Below, in pieces: positions 1 to 5,667 of a stretch of 5,667 nucleotides of DNA. The DNA lies in NCBI GenBank assembly GCA_017515945.1, contig JAFWDX010000200.1:1-5667 (forward strand), read 5' to 3'. A model generated the notes under the pieces. The model saw nothing but the letters and a program-made list of their open reading frames with translations, was not told where the DNA came from and ran no database searches. The stretch's first letter is position 1. Every line of letters starts with the position of its first letter. The position numbers were made by a program, and so were the translations under genes. The DNA comes from Blautia sp. GTDB lineage: Bacteria > Bacillota > Clostridia > Lachnospirales > Lachnospiraceae.

Positions 1-1734
<1,734 letters not shown>

Positions 1735-1744
1735 CTCACCTGAT

Positions 1745-1749
1745 GAGGA
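1745..1749 (+). promoter_or_regulatory. Ribosome binding site of gyrA
   Basis: GAGGA lies 6 nt upstream of the ATG at 1756, within the 21-nt gyrB-gyrA gap. It supports that ATG as the start, which also fits the N-terminus expected for GyrA. No promoter is visible in the gap, so gyrA is probably transcribed with gyrB. Confidence 0.8.
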
Positions 1750-1755
1750 AAACAT

Positions 1756-4530
1756 ATGGATGATACGATTTTTGATAAAATTCATGACGTAGACCTGGAA
1801 AAAACGATGAAGGATTCATACATCGACTATGCCATGAGCGTTATCGCTTCCAGGGCATTGCCGGATGTACGTGACGGTCTCAAGCCTGTCCAGCGCCGTG
1901 TGCTTTATTCCATGATCGAGCTGAACAACGGGCCGGACAAGCCTCACAGAAAATGTGCCCGTATCGTCGGCGATACGATGGGTAAATATCATCCTCATGG
2001 GGACAGTTCGATCTACGGCGCGCTGGTCAATATGGCACAGGACTGGTCAACCCGCTATCCACTGGTCGACGGGCACGGAAATTTCGGCTCGGTCGACGGC
2101 GACGGCGCGGCAGCCATGAGATATACAGAAGCGCGTCTGAGCAAGATCTCCATGGAGATGCTGGCGGATATAGGCAAGGATACGGTGGATTTCCAGCCCA
2201 ACTTTGACGAGACGGAAAGAGAGCCGGTCGTGCTCCCGTCCCGTTATCCGAACCTGCTGGTAAACGGAACCTCCGGTATAGCCGTCGGTATGGCGACAAA
2301 TATTCCGCCTCACAACCTTAAGGAAGTGGTGGATGCTGTCGTAAAGATCATTGACAATATTATCGAAGAAGAGCGGGAAACGACGATGGAGGAGATCCTT
2401 GAGATCGTGAAAGGTCCGGATTTTCCCACCGGCGCGACGATCCTCGGACGCCGCGGGATCGAGGAAGCATACCGCACAGGCCGGGGCAAGATCCGTGTCC
2501 GCGCAGTGACAAATATAGAAACACTGCCGAACGGCAAGAGCCGGATCGTGGTGACGGAGCTCCCTTACCTGGTCAATAAAGCGCGCCTGATCGAAAAGAT
2601 CGCGGAGCTGGTCCGGGATAAAAAGATCGACGGCATCACCGATCTGAACGACCATTCCAGCAGGGAAGGGATGCAGGTATGCATTGACCTGAGAAAGGAT
2701 GTCAATGCCAATGTGATCCTCAATCAGCTCTTCAAGCATACCCAGCTGCAGGATACTTTCGGTGTGAACATGCTTTGCCTGGTTCCCCGAGGAGGAAGCC
2801 TGGAGCCAAAGGTTCTGAATCTGAAAGAGATGCTGGAGCATTATCTGGCCCATCAGGAGGATGTTGTCACACGCAGGACGAAATATGACCTCAACAAGGC
2901 TCAGGAGCGGGCGCACATCCTGGAAGGACTGCTGATCGCCCTGGATAATATCGACGAAGTGATCCGCATCATCCGCAGTTCACAGAACGTCCAGCAGGCA
3001 AAGACAGAGCTGATGGAACGCTTTTCTCTGACGGATCCTCAGGCGCAGGCGATCGTGGACATGCGTCTGCGTGCGTTGACAGGTCTGGAAAGAGAGAAGC
3101 TGGAGGCCGAATATAAAGAGCTTATGGAAAAGATCCGCAGATACCAGGCGATCCTGGCGGACAGGACCCTCCTGCTGCGGGTCATCCGGGAAGAAATCCT
3201 GGACATTTCCGCAAAATATTCCGATGACCGCCGTACCGCGATCGGCTACGATGTGTATGACTTTTCGACAGAGGATCTGATCCCCAGAGAGAATACCGTG
3301 ATCGCCATGACACATAAGGGTTATATTAAGCGCATGACCATTGACAACTTCCATGCGCAGGGTCGCGGCGGCCGCGGAGTCAAAGGGATGCAGACCATTG
3401 AGGATGATTTTATCGAAGAGCTGCTGATGACCACAACGCATCATTATCTGCTCTTCCTGACAAACACGGGCAGGATCTACCGGATCAAGGCACACGAAAT
3501 CCCTGAAGCAGGCAGAAATGCCCGGGGCACAGCCATCATAAACCTTCTCCAGCTCAGTCCGGGAGAGAGGATCTCGGCTGTGATCCCGCTCAGAGAATAT
3601 GAGCCGGGACATTATCTGATGATGGCCACGAGATCCGGCATTGTCAAACGTACGCCGATCCTTGAGTACCTTAATGTGAAAAAGAGCGGACTCATGGCCA
3701 TCGTGCTGAAGGAAGATGATGAGCTGATCGAGGTCAAGCTGACGGATAACAAAAAGGATGTCCTTCTTATAACCAAAGAGGGACAATGCTGCAGGTTTAA
3801 AGAGACGGATGTGCGCAGCATGGGAAGGGTTTCCATGGGCGTGCGCGGAGTCAATCTCATGGACGGCGATGAGGTCGTGGCCATGCAGCTCGCTTCACAG
3901 GGCGATTATCTCCTGCTGGCCAGCGAATATGGCCTCGGCAAGAGGACCAGTGTCAGTGAATTCCCGACCCATAACCGCGGAGGAAAAGGTGTACGCTGCT
4001 ATCGCATTACAGAGAAAACCGGTTGTGTGGTATCGGCAAAAGTGGTGAATGATGACAATGAATTCCTGATGATCACAACAGGAGGCGTCATCATACGTCA
4101 GCTTTGTTCAGGCGTATCCATACAGGGCAGAAATACCTCCGGTGTAAAGCTGATCAATCTTGACGACGGCGTAAAGGTGGCCAGTATCGCGAAAGTCAGA
4201 GATAAAGATCCTGAACTGCCGTCTGACGTTCCAAATATGGATGAAGAACCAGACGATGCAGATGAAATGGATCTTATCGATGACCTGGATACCGGAGACG
4301 ATCCGGAAGCAGATGAAATGAATTCTGTCGATGATCCGGATATCGGGGACGATCCGGAAGCAGATGAAAGTGATTTTATCGATGAATCGGATGATGAAGA
4401 CGATTCGGAAGCAGATGAAAGTGATTTTATCGATGATTCGGATAATGAAGACGATCCGGAAGCAGATGGCACTCAGGATATAGGGGATGACCCGGATACA
4501 GAAGCGGATCAGGATTTAGAGGATGAGTAA
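1756..4530 (+). CDS. gyrA: DNA gyrase subunit A with long acidic repeat tail
   Basis: GyrA cleaves and rejoins DNA and wraps it for negative supercoiling. The 924 residues contain, in order: the winged-helix cleavage domain with catalytic Arg122-Tyr123 (E. coli R121-Y122) and the KYHPHGDS motif (residues 77-84); the tower and coiled coil (about 365-490); the GyrA box QGRGGRG (residues 535-541, bases 3358-3378), which marks gyrase rather than topoisomerase IV ParC; and a C-terminal beta-propeller with six recognisable blade strands up to about residue 815. Residues 818-924 are an acidic, low-complexity tail with 57 Asp/Glu and no Lys/Arg, so the protein exceeds the usual 820-875 residues. E. 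coli GyrA also has an acidic tail, but a short one, that tunes DNA wrapping. In the quinolone region Ser84 (E. coli S83) is kept, but position 88 (E. coli D87) is Gly (GGC, 2017-2019). The start is supported by GAGGA 6 nt upstream. The stop overlaps the next gene by 8 nt. Confidence 0.99.
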   Translation: MDDTIFDKIHDVDLEKTMKDSYIDYAMSVIASRALPDVRDGLKPVQRRVLYSMIELNNGPDKPHRKCARIVGDTMGKYHPHGDSSIYGALVNMAQDWSTRYPLVDGHGNFGSVDGDGAAAMRYTEARLSKISMEMLADIGKDTVDFQPNFDETEREPVVLPSRYPNLLVNGTSGIAVGMATNIPPHNLKEVVDAVVKIIDNIIEEERETTMEEILEIVKGPDFPTGATILGRRGIEEAYRTGRGKIRVRAVTNIETLPNGKSRIVVTELPYLVNKARLIEKIAELVRDKKIDGITDLNDHSSREGMQVCIDLRKDVNANVILNQLFKHTQLQDTFGVNMLCLVPRGGSLEPKVLNLKEMLEHYLAHQEDVVTRRTKYDLNKAQERAHILEGLLIALDNIDEVIRIIRSSQNVQQAKTELMERFSLTDPQAQAIVDMRLRALTGLEREKLEAEYKELMEKIRRYQAILADRTLLLRVIREEILDISAKYSDDRRTAIGYDVYDFSTEDLIPRENTVIAMTHKGYIKRMTIDNFHAQGRGGRGVKGMQTIEDDFIEELLMTTTHHYLLFLTNTGRIYRIKAHEIPEAGRNARGTAIINLLQLSPGERISAVIPLREYEPGHYLMMATRSGIVKRTPILEYLNVKKSGLMAIVLKEDDELIEVKLTDNKKDVLLITKEGQCCRFKETDVRSMGRVSMGVRGVNLMDGDEVVAMQLASQGDYLLLASEYGLGKRTSVSEFPTHNRGGKGVRCYRITEKTGCVVSAKVVNDDNEFLMITTGGVIIRQLCSGVSIQGRNTSGVKLINLDDGVKVASIAKVRDKDPELPSDVPNMDEEPDDADEMDLIDDLDTGDDPEADEMNSVDDPDIGDDPEADESDFIDESDDEDDSEADESDFIDDSDNEDDPEADGTQDIGDDPDTEADQDLEDE
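4279..4482 (+). repeat. Four 51-bp in-frame tandem repeats in gyrA 3' end
   Basis: Four degenerate 51-bp units start at 4279, 4330, 4381 and 4432, each coding 17 residues of the pattern D-D/E-x-D-x-x-D-D-P/S-E-A-D-x-x-x-x-I/V. By hand count, adjacent units match at 42/51, 43/51 and 40/51 bases. The block around GAAGCAGATGAAAGTGATTT is identical in units 2 and 3. Partial copies flank the array: about 4243-4278 before it (EEPDDADEM) and 4483-4515 after it ([11 protein letters not shown]). The length is a multiple of three, so gain or loss of a unit keeps the frame and the downstream start. The pattern fits a minisatellite grown by slippage or unequal recombination. Confidence 0.93.
4511..4522 (+). 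promoter_or_regulatory. Ribosome binding site inside the gyrA 3' end
   Basis: AGGA at 4511-4514 sits 8 nt before the ATG at 4523; a second GAGG at 4519-4522 abuts the ATG directly and is too close to act alone. The site lies entirely within gyrA codons, so initiation here is likely to be coupled to ribosomes finishing gyrA. Confidence 0.6.
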
Positions 4531-5221
4531 TAGAGAACAGATACAAAGCAGAAACAGAAGAAGAAAAAGAAGGAGAAGATCCGCTCTGCCCTTCGATCCT
4601 TCCGGACTGATGCAGCTGATTTCCCGGATCCGGATACCGGACCGGATCAGACATGCAGATCCCAGGAAGATCGCGGCAGGTATCGGCCTGATCGCACTCC
4701 TGATCATTCTCGTCACCTCTGTGAGGAGCTGTGGGGTAAACCACAGCTCGCCAAAGGGAGTGGTCAAGTCCCTGATTCAGGCATATGGAAAGGAAAACCA
4801 GAAAAAAATAAAGGACTGCTACGGTCAGAAAAAGAATACAGAGGAATCCCTTCAGTCGGAAATCGATGCCATGATCGCCTATCTGGATGCCCACCGGCCG
4901 AAAAATGTAAAAATCACTGCCTGTGATATCCTCTCTGACAAAAATGAGATTTCCTACACATATGTCATATATGGGCTCGAACTGGAGAACGGCCAGATCT
5001 ATCCCTGCATAAATACTTATATGGTAGAAAAAACAGAAAAAGGGAAGTATTATGTAATCCCGCCGTCAGAGTTAACGGAAACGCTGACGACCAGGGCTAA
5101 AGAAGATTATGCGCGGTTCATGACCACAGACATATATAAGGAATATGTAAAGGAATACAATACCTTTGCAAAGAAGAATCCCGGATATGAGAGTAAGATC
5201 TCGGCAAAGCTTGATATCTAA
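4523..5221 (+). CDS. Arg-rich single-pass membrane protein, unknown function
   Basis: I do not recognise this 232-residue protein with certainty. Residues 10-19 hold nine Arg/Lys out of ten ([10 protein letters not shown]); residues 34-49 are also basic. One hydrophobic segment (about 50-67, [18 protein letters not shown]) should span the membrane. By the positive-inside rule the N-terminus is cytoplasmic and residues 70-232 are outside. The outer part has Cys70, Cys99, Cys134 and Cys162. It begins [13 protein letters not shown], followed by helices and strands ([20 protein letters not shown]), which resembles small NTF2-like or DUF4878-type extracytoplasmic domains; that is an impression, not a search result. 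The ATG overlaps the gyrA stop by 8 nt (ATGAGTAA), with AGGA 8 nt upstream, so it is probably co-translated as the last gyrase-operon gene. Normal codon structure over nearly 700 bases and a sensible membrane topology argue that it is real. A role linked to gyrase is unproven. Confidence 0.85.
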   Translation: MSNREQIQSRNRRRKRRRRSALPFDPSGLMQLISRIRIPDRIRHADPRKIAAGIGLIALLIILVTSVRSCGVNHSSPKGVVKSLIQAYGKENQKKIKDCYGQKKNTEESLQSEIDAMIAYLDAHRPKNVKITACDILSDKNEISYTYVIYGLELENGQIYPCINTYMVEKTEKGKYYVIPPSELTETLTTRAKEDYARFMTTDIYKEYVKEYNTFAKKNPGYESKISAKLDI

Positions 5222-5248
5222 GGAGACAGGGGACGGTTCTCTGTCTCC
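5222..5248. repeat. 27-nt palindrome right after the operon, REP-like
   Basis: GGAGACAG (5222-5229) is the exact reverse complement of CTGTCTCC (5241-5248). In RNA the stem can continue with G-U, G-C, G-U and A-U pairs (5230-5233 with 5237-5240), leaving a CGG loop, so a 12-bp hairpin forms. It begins at the base after the TAA of the preceding gene. No T-run follows on either strand, so it is not a standard intrinsic terminator, though it could still protect the mRNA 3' end. The core GGGGACGGTTCT is, from memory, a recurring intergenic motif in clostridial genomes associated with IS200-like/RAYT transposases; no transposase is seen here. Confidence 0.7.
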
Positions 5249-5280
5249 CTCCTCATGTCCGGAAAATTTAAAAAAAACAG

Positions 5281-5309
5281 TTGACATTACAAATATCGTT
5301 TGCTATAAT
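5281..5309 (+). promoter_or_regulatory. Perfect-consensus sigma-A promoter for tRNA-Ser
   Basis: TTGACA (5281-5286) and TATAAT (5304-5309) are separated by exactly 17 nt (5287-5303). The A/T-rich stretch 5263-5277, including eight A in a row at 5270-5277, sits where an alpha-CTD UP element would be. Start of transcription is expected near 5316. A full-consensus promoter with an UP-like tract is typical of stable RNA genes, and the next gene is tRNA-Ser 57 nt further on. Confidence 0.92.
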
Positions 5310-5315
5310 GCTACA

Positions 5316-5370
5316 TGCATCTTGTGAGAGATGCAACTCCAAAATTGAATAAATTCAATGAATTCGGAGT
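5316..5370 (+). other. tRNA-Ser precursor 5' leader with stem-loops
   Basis: TGCATCT (5316-5322) pairs with AGATGCA (5329-5335) in a 7-bp hairpin that starts at the expected first transcribed base. ATTGAA (5344-5349) pairs with TTCAAT (5354-5359) over a four-base loop, and ACTCC (5336-5340) pairs with GGAGT (5366-5370) around it. The 5' leader is expected to be removed by RNase P at 5373. Confidence 0.6.
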
Positions 5371-5372
5371 CC

Positions 5373-5460
5373 GGAGAAGTACTCAAGAGGCCGAAGAGGT
5401 GCCCCTGCTAAGGGTATAGGTCGTTAACGCGGCGCGAGGGTTCAAATCCCTCCTTCTCCG
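5373..5460 (+). tRNA. tRNA-Ser (anticodon GCU)
   Basis: This 88-nt class II tRNA reads AGC/AGU serine codons. Acceptor GGAGAAG (5373-5379) pairs with CTTCTCC (5453-5459), and discriminator G is at 5460, as expected for serine. The D-stem is CTC/GAG (5382-5384, 5396-5398). Anticodon stem TGCCC/GGGTA (5400-5404, 5412-5416) encloses loop CTGCTAA with anticodon GCT at 5407-5409. The 19-nt long variable arm (5417-5435) is characteristic of tRNA-Ser. The T-stem GAGGG/CCCTC (5436-5440, 5448-5452) encloses TTCAAAT. CCA is not encoded (TTC follows), so it must be added enzymatically. No intrinsic terminator follows, so transcription may run on into the region downstream. Confidence 0.97.
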
Positions 5461-5462
5461 TT

Positions 5463-5490
5463 CAGCTTTTTAAAAAAATTAAAAAAGCTG
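5463..5490. repeat. A/T-rich inverted repeat upstream of second promoter
   Basis: CAGCTTTTT (5463-5471) is the reverse complement of AAAAAGCTG (5482-5490), with a 10-nt A-rich centre. It begins 3 nt after the tRNA and ends directly against the TTGACA at 5491. No T-run follows on the plus strand, so I read it mainly as an UP-element-like A/T tract for the next promoter rather than as a terminator. The RNA hairpin could help trim the tRNA 3' end. Confidence 0.65.
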
Positions 5491-5519
5491 TTGACAACAC
5501 AGCTAAGCTGTGATATCTT
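5491..5519 (+). promoter_or_regulatory. Second sigma-A promoter, probable rRNA operon promoter
   Basis: TTGACA (5491-5496) is followed after 17 nt by TATCTT (5514-5519), four of six matches to TATAAT. A-tracts at 5472-5486 lie at UP-element position. The expected start is near 5526. The 17-nt spacer contains a perfect palindrome. The layout copies that of the upstream promoter (A-tract, TTGACA, 17 nt, hairpin at the start point). No protein gene follows in the remaining 148 bases, and the downstream sequence looks like an rRNA leader. Confidence 0.72.
5498..5512. promoter_or_regulatory. 15-nt perfect palindrome in promoter spacer
   Basis: CACAGCT (5498-5504) and AGCTGTG (5506-5512) are exact reverse complements around a single A at 5505. 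The palindrome fills 15 of the 17 spacer bases between the -35 and -10 boxes. Such a site could be a dimeric-repressor operator or a chance product of the repeated CAGC/GCTG words in this region. Which one is unknown. Confidence 0.5.
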
Positions 5520-5525
5520 ATTAAA

Positions 5526-5667
5526 GCTGCTTCGCAAGAGACAGCACACAGAACCTTGATAACTGAACAGTGAAACACATACGATTCTCGAAAATTCTTT
5601 ACAAATTATTCTTGGGAATGTCTGAAAGCCATCGACCCTGACGGATCCGGATGACTGGAGGATGACC
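5526..5667 (+). other. Probable rRNA operon leader (pre-16S); gene not reached
   Basis: No coding frame or RNA gene is recognised here. GCTG (5526-5529) pairs with CAGC (5542-5545), with CTT/AAG inside, forming a stem-loop at the predicted transcript start. CCTTGATAACTGAACAG (5554-5570) resembles the CTTTGAAAACTGAACA-type sequence found in leaders and spacers of Bacillota rRNA operons, near boxA-like antitermination signals. Further on are a small ATTC/GAAT hairpin (5608-5619), the palindrome CGGATCCG (5642-5649) and GGATGAC twice (5649-5655, 5660-5666). The conserved 16S start (AGAGTTTGATC) is not in the window. The rRNA assignment rests on this motif and on the known gyrA-rrn gene order, so it is an inference. 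Confidence 0.58.

Noticed and set aside
2047..2916. 289-codon open frame on the minus strand inside gyrA
   Set aside because: It lies wholly antisense to conserved GyrA domains, has no recognisable domain, and arises from codon bias in the sense strand.
3809..4048. 79-codon plus-strand frame overlapping gyrA in another frame
   Set aside because: It overlaps the conserved GyrA propeller, which is clearly in the other frame.
4098..4472. Minus-strand frame encoding a serine-rich repeat protein
   Set aside because: The Ser repeats are the antisense reading of the Asp/Glu codons in the gyrA tail repeats; no plausible start context or domain.
5222..5248. Palindrome as a canonical Rho-independent terminator of the gyr operon
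   Set aside because: Good stem but the following bases are CTCCTCATGTCC on plus and no T-run on minus.
5463..5490. Inverted repeat as an intrinsic terminator of tRNA-Ser
   Set aside because: Stem is mostly A-U and is followed by TTGACAACAC rather than a T-run; better read as promoter-upstream A/T DNA.
5657..5667. GGAGG followed by ATG as the start of a new gene
   Set aside because: Shine-Dalgarno abuts the ATG with no spacing and only two codons remain in the window; leader context favours rRNA.

Overview
This window is a typical low-to-mid GC Bacillota chromosome segment, probably from a member of class Clostridia. A Lachnospiraceae-like gut organism is my best guess. The evidence is the Gram-positive type GyrB of about 640 residues (5' end outside the window), gyrB directly followed by gyrA, consensus sigma-A promoters with A-tract upstream elements, and an rRNA-style leader after gyrA. 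The gyrB-gyrA-rrn order is the one seen near oriC in Bacillus subtilis (rrnO follows gyrA). I assign the family from general protein character, not from a search.

Layout. Positions 1-1734 carry gyrB without its first 60-70 codons. After a 21-nt gap with a good ribosome binding site comes gyrA (1756-4530). It is longer than usual because it ends in a 107-residue acidic tail built from about four in-frame 51-bp tandem repeats. A third gene (4523-5221) overlaps the gyrA stop by 8 nt. It encodes a 232-residue protein of unknown function with an arginine-rich cytoplasmic N-terminus, one membrane span and an extracytoplasmic domain. The three genes read as one operon. One base is not even left between the last stop codon and a 27-nt palindrome (5222-5248) that lacks a U-tract and resembles a dispersed REP-like element.

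From 5263 to the end the window holds stable-RNA control DNA. There is a perfect-consensus promoter (TTGACA-17-TATAAT), a leader with stem-loops, tRNA-Ser(GCU) at 5373-5460, and an A/T-rich inverted repeat. A second promoter (TTGACA-17-TATCTT) follows, with a perfect 15-nt palindrome filling its spacer. The last stretch contains a motif like the antitermination/leader sequences of Bacillota rRNA operons. The 16S gene itself is not reached and is inferred to start just beyond the window.

How the parts work together: GyrB and GyrA form the A2B2 gyrase that introduces negative supercoils; co-transcription balances the subunits. The third protein may be only a co-translated passenger. The downstream promoters serve tRNA-Ser and, presumably, an rRNA operon. 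I found no clearly new multi-gene system. The most notable points are the repeat-built GyrA tail, the glycine at the quinolone-contact position of GyrA, the overlapping arginine-rich membrane gene, and the two promoters that both appear to start transcription in a stem-loop.
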